Below, piece by piece: positions 1 through 5,491 of a stretch of 9,497 nt of DNA; within the stretch, counting starts at the first letter, position 1, and the number at the start of each line of letters is the position of its first letter. Both the position numbers and the translations under genes were made by a program. The stretch lies in contig PGXR01000120.1 of assembly GCA_002839245.1 (NCBI GenBank), forward strand, positions 1-9,497, given 5' to 3'. Under the pieces are notes generated by a model. It ran no database searches and was not told where the DNA came from. It saw only the letters and a list, made by a program, of their open reading frames with translations. This stretch comes from Spirochaetae bacterium HGW-Spirochaetae-7. Its GTDB lineage: Bacteria; Spirochaetota; Spirochaetia; Treponematales; UBA12059.

Positions 1-309
1 GAATCGACGGACCTCGAGCGGGTCCGCGACTTTGCCGAGCGGGAAGACTGCACCGTACAGACGATACGGCGCTACCGCCTGGACGAGGACAAGTTCGACG
101 ACGAACGCTACGAACGGCCTTCGCCATGCGCCGTGTGCGACAGGATACGGCTCCTGGCGACGGGGGAACTCAAGCCCTGCCTCCATGGCGACGCGTCCAC
201 GACTGTCGACTGGGACGACACCCAAGGAAGCATTCGCGCCTGCGTGGCGATGAAACCCGCATGCGGCAGCCATGCCAGCACCCACCTCGTGAGTGCGATA
301 GGAGGATAG
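1..309 (+). CDS. moaA: GTP 3',8-cyclase MoaA, C-terminal part (5' end outside the window)
   Basis: The reading frame is open from base 1 to a TAG at 307-309 and gives 102 residues. It holds the C-terminal [4Fe-4S] cluster motif of MoaA, C-x2-C-x13-C, at visible residues Cys43, Cys46 and Cys60 (CAVCDRIRL...GELKPCL). It ends in Ile-Gly-Gly; the terminal Gly-Gly is a hallmark of MoaA and is needed for activity in studied members. MoaA is a radical-SAM enzyme that converts GTP to 3',8-cyclo-7,8-dihydro-GTP, the first step of molybdenum cofactor synthesis. The N-terminal radical-SAM barrel lies upstream of the window. The stop directly abuts the moaC start, so the two are cotranscribed and probably translationally coupled. 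The region after Cys60 is 42 residues, which looks complete. Confidence 0.93.
   Translation, partial: ESTDLERVRDFAEREDCTVQTIRRYRLDEDKFDDERYERPSPCAVCDRIRLLATGELKPCLHGDASTTVDWDDTQGSIRACVAMKPACGSHASTHLVSAIGG
301..306 (+). promoter_or_regulatory. Ribosome binding site of moaC
   Basis: GGAGGA lies inside the last codons of moaA (they encode the terminal Gly-Gly), three to four bases before the moaC ATG at 310. The moaA stop and the moaC start are directly adjacent, which implies translational coupling. Confidence 0.8.
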
Positions 310-786
310 ATGGCTACTGGAACGGAACTCACCCATATCGACGAAGCCGGCAGGGCCAGCATGGTCGACGTCTCCGGCAAGAGCCGCGTCAAGCGGACAG
401 CGCGGGCTTGCTGTTCCATCCATATGGCGCCCGCGACGATAGATCTCGTTCGCGCCAACGCTCTGGCCAAGGGTGACGTGCTTGCCGCGGCGCGCATCGC
501 CGGCATCATGGCCGCGAAGAAGACGGCCGAACTTATACCGCTGTGCCACAACATCGAGATTGACCGCGCCGCCGTCGATTTCGTCGTCCGTGACGACCGC
601 ATCGACATCGAGAGCATGGCCGTCTGTACGGACAAGACGGGCATCGAGATGGAAGCACTTACCTCCGCAAGCATAGCTGCGCTGACCATATGGGACATGT
701 GCAAGGCCGTGGACAAGAAGATGTGGATAGACAACCTGACCTTGATGGAAAAGACGAAGGAGACCGGCGATGGAAGCGGGCGATGA
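310..786 (+). CDS. moaC: Cyclic pyranopterin monophosphate synthase MoaC
   Basis: A 158-residue protein of normal MoaC length. It converts 3',8-cyclo-7,8-dihydro-GTP, the MoaA product, to cyclic pyranopterin monophosphate in the cytoplasm. The full family signature is visible: THIDEAGRASMVDVS at residues 8-22, KGDV (Lys54), ARIAGIMAAKKT (61-72), PLCHN (77-81, with His80), KTGIEMEALT (109-118) and WDMCKA (128-133, with Asp129 and Lys132). Lys54, His80, Asp129 and Lys132 correspond to residues implicated in catalysis in the E. coli enzyme. The ATG is preceded by GGAGGA. The 3' end overlaps the next gene by 17 bases. Function is essentially certain from motif conservation. Confidence 0.97.
   Translation: MATGTELTHIDEAGRASMVDVSGKSRVKRTARACCSIHMAPATIDLVRANALAKGDVLAAARIAGIMAAKKTAELIPLCHNIEIDRAAVDFVVRDDRIDIESMAVCTDKTGIEMEALTSASIAALTIWDMCKAVDKKMWIDNLTLMEKTKETGDGSGR
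758..762 (+). promoter_or_regulatory. Ribosome binding site of the MOSC gene
   Basis: AGGAG lies seven bases upstream of the ATG at 770, inside the 3' end of moaC. It supports the overlapping start at 770 over later candidates. Confidence 0.7.
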
Positions 787-1240
787 GAAGGCGGTCGCCC
801 AGGAGGGGCAGTTCGAGATAGTTTCTATCAACGTCTCCGCAGGCGTCGGCACGCGCAAGGATCCGGTGGACGGCGTCGAGCTGCGCATGGACCACGGCAT
901 CGTAGGCGACGCCCATGCCCGCAACTGGCACAGGCAAGTCTCGATGCTCGCAGACGAAGACGTGGAGAGCATGCGCGGCAAGGGCGTCGACCTCGACCCC
1001 GGCATCTTCGCCGAGAACATCACGACCCGCGGCGTCGACCTGTCAAGCCTGCCGGTTGGAACACGGCTCTTCGTCGGCGAAGCCATGCTGGAACTGACGC
1101 AGATCGGCAAGGAATGCCACCATGGCTGCGCGATCTTCCAGGCGGTGGGCGACTGCGTCATGCCCCGCAAGGGAATATTCGCCAAGGTCATCAAGGAAGG
1201 ATGGATCAGCCGTGAAAGTAGCTGTCATTACCGTATCTGA
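770..1240 (+). CDS. MOSC-domain protein, predicted molybdenum cofactor sulfur/metal handling
   Basis: A 156-residue stand-alone MOSC domain (the domain named for MOCO sulfurase C-termini). Visible features are GIVGDAHA (43-50) followed by WHRQVSML (53-60), PGIFAENITT (77-86), LPVG (94-97), the stretch LTQIGKECHHGC (109-120) and GDCVMP (127-132). Cys116, Cys120 and Cys129 are candidate sulfur-carrying or ligand residues. MOSC domains are known from eukaryotic cofactor sulfurase, mARC and bacterial YiiM/YcbX, where they bind molybdenum cofactor. This short form has no assigned reaction. It sits between moaC, overlapping it by 17 bases, and mogA, overlapping it by 29 bases, so it is produced together with cofactor synthesis enzymes. 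A role in presenting, sulfurating or transferring the cofactor is inference from context. The last few residues after about 148 are not typical of the domain and simply read into the mogA start. Confidence 0.9.
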   Translation: MEAGDEKAVAQEGQFEIVSINVSAGVGTRKDPVDGVELRMDHGIVGDAHARNWHRQVSMLADEDVESMRGKGVDLDPGIFAENITTRGVDLSSLPVGTRLFVGEAMLELTQIGKECHHGCAIFQAVGDCVMPRKGIFAKVIKEGWISRESSCHYRI

Positions 1241-1679
1241 CCGTGCCAGCCGAGGCGAATACGAGGACCTTTCCGGCCCGGAGATGGAGTCGGTATTCCG
1301 CGCCCTCGTGCCGGGCATCGAGATCGAGCGGACCGTCGTACCTGACGAGAAGCCTGCCATAGTCGCGGCGCTCGGGCGCTTCGTCGGCTTCGACTGGATA
1401 TTCACCACGGGCGGTACCGGCCCGGCTCCCCGCGACGTGACTCCCGAGGCGACGGCCGCCTTCATCGACCGGCAAGCCCCGGGCCTCGCCGAGTACCTGC
1501 GCCTCGAGTCACTCAAGGAGACGAGCCACGCGGTCTTCAGCCGCGGAATCGCCGGCATGCGCGGCACCACCTATGTCGTCAACGCGCCTGGGTCGGTCAA
1601 GGCGGCCCGTCTCTGTGCGACCATATTCGCGCCTTTGCTCGACCACGGAGTCAGGATGTCAAACGGAACAGGACATTAA
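1212..1679 (+). CDS. mogA: Molybdopterin adenylyltransferase MogA
   Basis: A 155-residue protein starting at GTG 1212. The start is set by protein similarity: KVAVITVSDRASRGEYEDLSGP at the N-terminus is the typical beginning of MogA, while upstream codons in this frame read as noise. GGAAGG at 1195-1200 may serve as a somewhat distant ribosome binding site, and translation may depend on coupling with the overlapping MOSC gene. The nucleotide/pterin-binding signature TTGGTGPAPRDVTPEAT spans residues 65-81, and VVNAPGS (122-128) matches the conserved NLPGS-type loop. MogA activates molybdopterin with ATP to adenylyl-molybdopterin before molybdate insertion by MoeA. The GPAPRDVTP form resembles MogA more than MoaB. 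It is the last gene of the moa operon in this window. Confidence 0.95.
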   Translation: MKVAVITVSDRASRGEYEDLSGPEMESVFRALVPGIEIERTVVPDEKPAIVAALGRFVGFDWIFTTGGTGPAPRDVTPEATAAFIDRQAPGLAEYLRLESLKETSHAVFSRGIAGMRGTTYVVNAPGSVKAARLCATIFAPLLDHGVRMSNGTGH

Positions 1680-1903
1680 CTGCTGAAGGCCAGGACTGGA
1701 TATCATACGTTTTTGCGGCGAAGCGCGATCTGGCGCGGCCGTTTCAGTACCCGCGCATTTGCATCATGCACTTGACCGGCAGCTCTTCAGTGGCGCTGAC
1801 CGTGTGATAACGCCAATATCGCAGCGATTAGCGAAAACCATGGAAGGCCGCCTGGTCAAGCTGAAAGGGTTTCATTAATTTCCCGTACGAGCATAATGCG
1901 CTG
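1680..1903. other. Intergenic gap between convergent genes, no convincing gene
   Basis: This 224-base gap separates the mogA stop from the stop of the minus-strand nitroreductase gene. I see no clear hairpin plus T-run terminator, no RNA gene and no repeat. One plus-strand frame stays open from 1687 to a TAA at 1876-1878, but it has no good ribosome binding site and no recognised motif. The gap marks the shift from GC-rich sequence to the AT-richer block. Confidence 0.5.
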
Positions 1904-2650
1904 CTACTTCCATTCTGTTTTTATATACGTCTTTAGATATTCATATGTCGATCTGTTCATTTCCCTTGAAAAGCCCGACATGTATTTCCGGACACAAAAC
2001 GCCTTGATATATTCGTCGAAACTGAATCCTTCCTCCACATGAACGTCCTCGAACATATTCCGTAATTCATCCTCGGACATCTTTTTATATGTATTCTTCT
2101 GTACTATGAATTTCCTGCTGAATCTCTTTGGTTTTATTCTATTTTTCTGTCGTTCCGTCGGATACCCAAATACCAGCATTGATATAGGTAATACATAGTT
2201 ATCAAGATCTAATAGCCTCCCCATCTTCTCTTTGTTTTCAAGTATATCCCCGATATAGCACGATCCTATTCCTAGTGATTCCGCCGCTATTACCGCATTT
2301 TGCGCCGCTATGGCTGCGTCTTCACAGGCAAGCAACATATCTCCAAGTTCGGGTTTTCTAGCTTCAATACCAGCATAATGATAGCAGTCTAGCCACTTCC
2401 GACAATCAGCAAGAAATATCAGGACATAAGGAGCTTTTGCTATGAATGGCTGGTTATCGCACAACTCGGATAATTCCTGTTTAATTCGCTGGTCATCAAT
2501 TTCCAGTATCGTGTAAAGTACTTGATTGCCGGCGCTTGGAGCCTGGATAGCAGCGTCAACAATCAGGTCCTTGTCAGGATTGGCAATTGGCTTATCGAGA
2601 AAATCCCTTGTGGATTTGCGGGAAAATAACAACTGAACGATCTGGTTCAA
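1904..2650 (-). CDS. Nitroreductase-family flavoprotein (NfsA/FRP-like)
   Basis: A 248-residue protein beginning with TTG at 2650, supported by AAAGGAG six bases upstream. Family marks are SRKSTRDF at residues 10-17 (FMN-phosphate contact region), APSAGNQ (37-43), ESLGIGSCYIGDI (124-136) and LPISMLVFGYP (154-164). These fit the NfsA/FRP group of FMN-dependent NAD(P)H oxidoreductases, which reduce nitro compounds, quinones or flavins. The region after about residue 190 (basic and aromatic residues, SGFSREMNRSTYEYLK) fits the C-terminal extension of such proteins. The physiological substrate cannot be inferred. The gene lies 30 bases downstream of the acetyltransferase and is probably cotranscribed with it. 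Base composition is unlike the neighbours: the line 2101-2160 has 22 G/C of 60, against 41 of 60 at 3541-3600, pointing to horizontal acquisition. Confidence 0.9.
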   Translation of the reverse strand: MNQIVQLLFSRKSTRDFLDKPIANPDKDLIVDAAIQAPSAGNQVLYTILEIDDQRIKQELSELCDNQPFIAKAPYVLIFLADCRKWLDCYHYAGIEARKPELGDMLLACEDAAIAAQNAVIAAESLGIGSCYIGDILENKEKMGRLLDLDNYVLPISMLVFGYPTERQKNRIKPKRFSRKFIVQKNTYKKMSEDELRNMFEDVHVEEGFSFDEYIKAFCVRKYMSGFSREMNRSTYEYLKTYIKTEWK

Positions 2651-2656
2651 GGAAGA

Positions 2657-2663
2657 CTCCTTT
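2657..2663 (-). promoter_or_regulatory. Ribosome binding site that sets the TTG start of the nitroreductase gene
   Basis: On the minus strand this reads AAAGGAG, six bases before TTG at 2650. It supports a TTG start giving (M)NQIVQLLFSRKSTRDF, the usual N-terminus of the family. Confidence 0.75.
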
Positions 2664-2680
2664 ATTTATTGTCGATGATT

Positions 2681-3214
2681 CTAGACTGCCCTATAGATGT
2701 ACAGATACGCATCCCTCGGCTTTTCCGAAATATTAGGCCGTACGCGGAATTTTTTCAGCAGCTTCTCTCTTTTCATTCCCGACTTTTCAAGCACCCGTAT
2801 CGATCCTGCGTTGTCCTTGTCGCAAGTAGCCCATACGCTCTTGACGCAAGCATCATTCACCAGAATGCCTATCACCTTTTTTACCACGTCGGTTGTATAG
2901 CCTCTGTTCCAGTATTTTCTGTTCAACAAGTATCCGATTTCTGCCTTACCATCCTGTATAGTGCATGACAATCCGCCAATTGCGGTATCATTCACTTTTT
3001 CGGTAATTACCCAATTATATTCCGTTCCATCCATCCACGCCTCATCCCTCGATATCAGCCTGGATTCAAGGCTGGTTTTATCGGTCAATCTTTTCCAGTC
3101 AGCATAGTAGGATACTTGCTGGTCGCTTCCATACTCGAATATCGCATCGATATCGGTCAAGCGTGGCCTTCGCAAGAGTAAAATGCCTATGTCAATCGTT
3201 TCAGGCATTTTCAA
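2681..3214 (-). CDS. GNAT-family N-acetyltransferase (RimJ/RimL-like)
   Basis: A 177-residue protein from TTG 3214. That start is chosen because GGAGG (3221-3225) lies exactly six bases upstream; an ATG at 3208 two codons later is the alternative, and the frame also extends upstream to 3274. Visible GNAT features are the N-terminal LLLRRPRLTDIDAIF (12-26), the central strand NWVITEK..DTAIGGLS (67-83), IGYLLNRKYWNRGYTTDVV (93-111; the acetyl-CoA pyrophosphate loop, with RGYTT in place of the classical GxGxG/A) and NAGSIRVLEKSGM (135-147). This is the RimJ/RimL subgroup, which acetylates ribosomal protein N-termini or small amines and antibiotics. The substrate is unknown. It is the first gene of a two-gene AT-rich transcript with the nitroreductase. 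Confidence 0.9.
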   Translation of the reverse strand: MKMPETIDIGILLLRRPRLTDIDAIFEYGSDQQVSYYADWKRLTDKTSLESRLISRDEAWMDGTEYNWVITEKVNDTAIGGLSCTIQDGKAEIGYLLNRKYWNRGYTTDVVKKVIGILVNDACVKSVWATCDKDNAGSIRVLEKSGMKREKLLKKFRVRPNISEKPRDAYLYIYRAV

Positions 3215-3220
3215 TACGTT

Positions 3221-3225
3221 CCTCC
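3221..3225 (-). promoter_or_regulatory. Ribosome binding site that sets the start of the GNAT gene
   Basis: GGAGG on the minus strand is six bases from TTG 3214 and twelve from ATG 3208. Spacing favours the TTG start. Confidence 0.65.
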
Positions 3226-3288
3226 CCCGCCATTGATCGTCAAGCACAGCCATCATGAATTTGCGTTCCGGCACTCGATTCCTGGTGT

Positions 3289-3297
3289 ATTATATCA
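3289..3297 (-). promoter_or_regulatory. Extended -10 promoter for the GNAT-nitroreductase pair
   Basis: The minus strand reads TGATATAAT, a perfect extended -10 element (TGnTATAAT). No good -35 box lies at the expected distance, as is usual for extended -10 promoters. Transcription would start near 3282, leaving about 68 bases of leader before TTG 3214. The site overlaps the perfect palindrome ATCATGAT. Confidence 0.6.
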
Positions 3298-3387
3298 TGA
3301 TAATAAATAGCGTACGCACAAGGTCGACCCGGCAGGCGCATCGAGGAAGCCGGATTGCCTCCCAGCCCGCAGTCACAGGAGTCATGC

Positions 3388-4152
3388 ATGTTCACCAAGG
3401 CGATAGTTCGCAGGCCCGCCCGATTCATGATCAACGGCATTACCGCGCACCCCGAGCTGGGGAAACCGGACCATGAGCTGGCCGTCCGCCAGCATGACGC
3501 CTATATCGCGGCGCTCGAGCGTTGCGGGCTGTCCGTCGAAGTCCTGCCGGCCCTCGAAGGGTACCCCGACTCGTGCTTCGTCGAGGACGTGGCGGTTTGC
3601 ACCCGAAGATTCGCCCTCGTCACCCTGCCTCGCGAAAAATCGAGGTCAGGCGAGATCGCCGGAATGGACGTGCTCCTCGGCAGGCACTTCCCCGTCATCG
3701 AATCGATAAAGGCACCCGGCACCCTCGAGGGCGGCGACGTGATGATGATCGGGGACGCTTTCTACATAGGCCTGTCGTCGCGGACCAACGCGGAAGGTGC
3801 CAGGCAGTTCATCGGCCATCTCGAGCGCTACGGGCTCGAAGGCCATACGGTGTGCATGCCGCCTACCCTCCACCTCAAGTCGGGACTATCCTACCTCGAG
3901 GACGGCTGGCTCCTCGTCGAGTCCGCCTTCGCCGGCCTTGCCGAATTCTCCGGATTCAAGCGCATCGACATCATGCCGGCCGAGGCGTACGCGGCGAACT
4001 GTATCAGGATCAACGATTTCGCCATCGTACCCGCCGGCTACCCGAAGGCGCTGGCCGACATCAAGGCCACCGGCATCCCGGTCATCGAGCTCGACATGAG
4101 CGAGTTCAGGAAGATCGACGGCAGCCTGACCTGCCTGTCGCTGAGGTTCTGA
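3388..4152 (+). CDS. Dimethylarginine dimethylaminohydrolase (dimethylargininase)
   Basis: The protein is 254 residues from ATG 3388, chosen because AGGAG (3377-3381) is six bases upstream; upstream codons back to 3355 look like noise. It belongs to the pentein/amidinotransferase fold. Diagnostic stretches are PDSCFVEDVAV (60-70), LEGGDVM (113-119), LHLKSGLSYL (161-170) and LTCLSLRF (247-254). The Glu-His-Cys triad falls at Glu114, His162 and Cys249, the same numbering and total length I recall for the Pseudomonas aeruginosa enzyme. The enzyme hydrolyses Nw-methylated arginines to citrulline and methylamines through a Cys249 thiouronium intermediate. Arginine deiminase is less likely because those enzymes are about 400 residues. 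It stands alone and is convergent with the PAP2 gene, 18 bases away. Whether it uses methylarginine or another guanidine substrate cannot be read from the sequence. Confidence 0.92.
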   Translation: MFTKAIVRRPARFMINGITAHPELGKPDHELAVRQHDAYIAALERCGLSVEVLPALEGYPDSCFVEDVAVCTRRFALVTLPREKSRSGEIAGMDVLLGRHFPVIESIKAPGTLEGGDVMMIGDAFYIGLSSRTNAEGARQFIGHLERYGLEGHTVCMPPTLHLKSGLSYLEDGWLLVESAFAGLAEFSGFKRIDIMPAEAYAANCIRINDFAIVPAGYPKALADIKATGIPVIELDMSEFRKIDGSLTCLSLRF

Positions 4153-4170
4153 CCGGCTGCCGCGCAAGCA

Positions 4171-4686
4171 TCAGGCGATGAGCAGGGAAACGACCAGGCC
4201 TGCGCAGGCGCCGGTAGCCCAGCCGGCGAGCGCGTCAGAAAGCCAATGCACCCCGAGCGCCACCCGCGATATGCCGAGGGCGATGGACCAGGCCAGGAAC
4301 GCCAGCCCCGGGAGGAAAGCGGCCGAGACCAGGGCTGCCACTGCCAGCGCCATCGTCCTGGCGGCGTGACCCGAGGGGAACGAATGGGGATCGGTCTTCC
4401 GGTAGATGGCGCCCCATTCGCCTTCGGGCCTGTCTCGCCTGAAAACATTCTTGAAGACGACCACCAGGACCATCGCAGCGAATACCGATGCGACGGTCCT
4501 CGCTTCAAGCCCCGAGCGGCTGAATCCCGATCGCCACCAGGCGAGCGCCAGCAACGGCAACACGACGATGGTGTCACCGGAGTGGGCCAGCGCCGACAGC
4601 ATAGACCGCGAAGTTGTCGACTGGCGGCGTTCCCTGAGCCAGGCGCTGGCGCGGGCATCGAAGCGACTGGCCGGTGACGGGATCAC
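4171..4686 (-). CDS. PAP2-superfamily membrane phosphatase
   Basis: A 171-residue integral membrane protein starting at GTG 4686. The start forms a GTGA overlap with the stop of the upstream nucleotidyltransferase; there is no ATG in a sensible place, so translation probably depends on coupling. All three PAP2 phosphatase motifs are intact: KX6RP (Lys79 to Arg86-Pro87), PSGH (104-107, with His107) and SRX5HX3D (Ser140-Arg141, His147, Asp151). Hydrophobic segments at about 38-50, 67-78, 112-135 and 153-171 are the likely membrane helices. Family members hydrolyse lipid phosphates such as undecaprenyl diphosphate, phosphatidic acid or phosphatidylglycerol phosphate on the outer membrane face. 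The substrate here is unknown. Operon position after an NTP-transferase suggests lipid or glycan precursor metabolism. Confidence 0.93.
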   Translation of the reverse strand: MIPSPASRFDARASAWLRERRQSTTSRSMLSALAHSGDTIVVLPLLALAWWRSGFSRSGLEARTVASVFAAMVLVVVFKNVFRRDRPEGEWGAIYRKTDPHSFPSGHAARTMALAVAALVSAAFLPGLAFLAWSIALGISRVALGVHWLSDALAGWATGACAGLVVSLLIA

Positions 4687-5489
4687 GCTTGATTCGGCTT
4701 GCCGGCAGGCGATCCGCCCTTGCGGCGATCGAGGAGATCGGCTTCTACCATGGCGAACTGGAAGGGCTTGTCCACGTCCATGCCCATCTCGGCATAGCCG
4801 CATTCCATGACCCGCCCCCTGATGTGCAGCCTGGCGCAGGCCTTGTGCGCGGCGTCCGCCAGGGTCAGGCGGTGCAGGAACAGCAGGACCACCACGTCGA
4901 ACCCGATGGCCGAAGCCATCGCGAAGGTGCTCTTCCGTCCTTCGGTCAGCCGCTGCCACAGCTTGCCGCCGTCCAGGAAGGCGGAAGGCCTGAGAATGGT
5001 CAGGTCGCCGCCGCAGACTTCCCGATCGCTGAAGCGGACGAAGCTCCGTCCGCTGCCGGGGAACCGGGCTTCCATGATCGACCGGTCTATGGCGCAATAG
5101 TAAAAATCGTCGTTCGTTTCCATCGAAGCGGCGACCAGCCAGTCGACCATCACAGGCTCGAGCGCGGGAATGTCCGACGATACTATCAAGATCGGCCTGG
5201 ATGGGTCTCCTCCGTCGAGGGCTGCCATGGCGCCGGAGCGGACATTGCCCAGAAGCGATCCCGAGTCCGGTACGAAACGTGTGCCTACCGGGAAGGACAG
5301 GCCGCTCCCGCCATCGAGCCCCACGATGACGAGATGATCCACCGCCTTCGAGGCCACGAGCGCGTCCACCACCCATTGGGCCAGGGGCTTCCCGGCGATC
5401 GGGACGAGGGCTTTTGGCTTCCCTGCCGAGATGGCGTACAGGGGATCTTCGGGGTCGGCTCCTCCTCCGGCGAGCAGGACGGCATCCAT
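4683..5489 (-). CDS. Nucleotidyltransferase of the MobA/GlmU/IspD-like fold
   Basis: A 268-residue protein from ATG 5489, two bases after the upstream stop. The N-terminal LLAGGG (5-10) followed by KPKALVPIAGKP (24-35) is the nucleotide-binding signature of NTP transferases. SSDIPAL (104-110) carries the metal-binding Asp106, and GMDVDKPFQF (236-245) is the late conserved Asp-x-Asp-x-Pro segment. Such enzymes couple a phosphorylated substrate to a nucleotide with release of pyrophosphate. MobA itself (molybdopterin guanylyltransferase) is tempting in this neighbourhood, but the LLAGGG..KPKALVPI arrangement and the length fit a sugar- or alcohol-phosphate nucleotidyltransferase better. The exact substrate is unresolved. 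The residues after about 255 form a charged tail. It overlaps the PAP2 gene by four bases. Confidence 0.85.
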   Translation of the reverse strand: MDAVLLAGGGADPEDPLYAISAGKPKALVPIAGKPLAQWVVDALVASKAVDHLVIVGLDGGSGLSFPVGTRFVPDSGSLLGNVRSGAMAALDGGDPSRPILIVSSDIPALEPVMVDWLVAASMETNDDFYYCAIDRSIMEARFPGSGRSFVRFSDREVCGGDLTILRPSAFLDGGKLWQRLTEGRKSTFAMASAIGFDVVVLLFLHRLTLADAAHKACARLHIRGRVMECGYAEMGMDVDKPFQFAMVEADLLDRRKGGSPAGKPNQA

Positions 5490-5491
5490 GG

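Larger units (their letters stand above)
3215..3387. other. Divergent intergenic region between the GNAT and dimethylargininase genes
   Basis: This 173-base region carries the minus-strand extended -10 element. An AT-rich core at about 3286-3308 includes the palindrome ATCATGAT at 3294-3301. Plus-strand GATAAT (3299-3304) could serve as a -10 for the downstream gene, but I see no matching -35. No gene is evident here. Confidence 0.45.

Noticed and set aside
4687..5376. Upstream extension of the PAP2 frame to a 401-residue protein
   Set aside because: The extra N-terminus is Arg/Gly-rich noise read through the nucleotidyltransferase gene in another frame; GTG 4686 with a GTGA overlap is the sensible start.
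4683..5489. Calling the nucleotidyltransferase MobA (molybdopterin guanylyltransferase)
   Set aside because: The Mo-cofactor neighbourhood is suggestive, but the length of about 268 residues and the GMDVDKPFQF segment fit other NTP transferases, and its operon partners are lipid-type enzymes.
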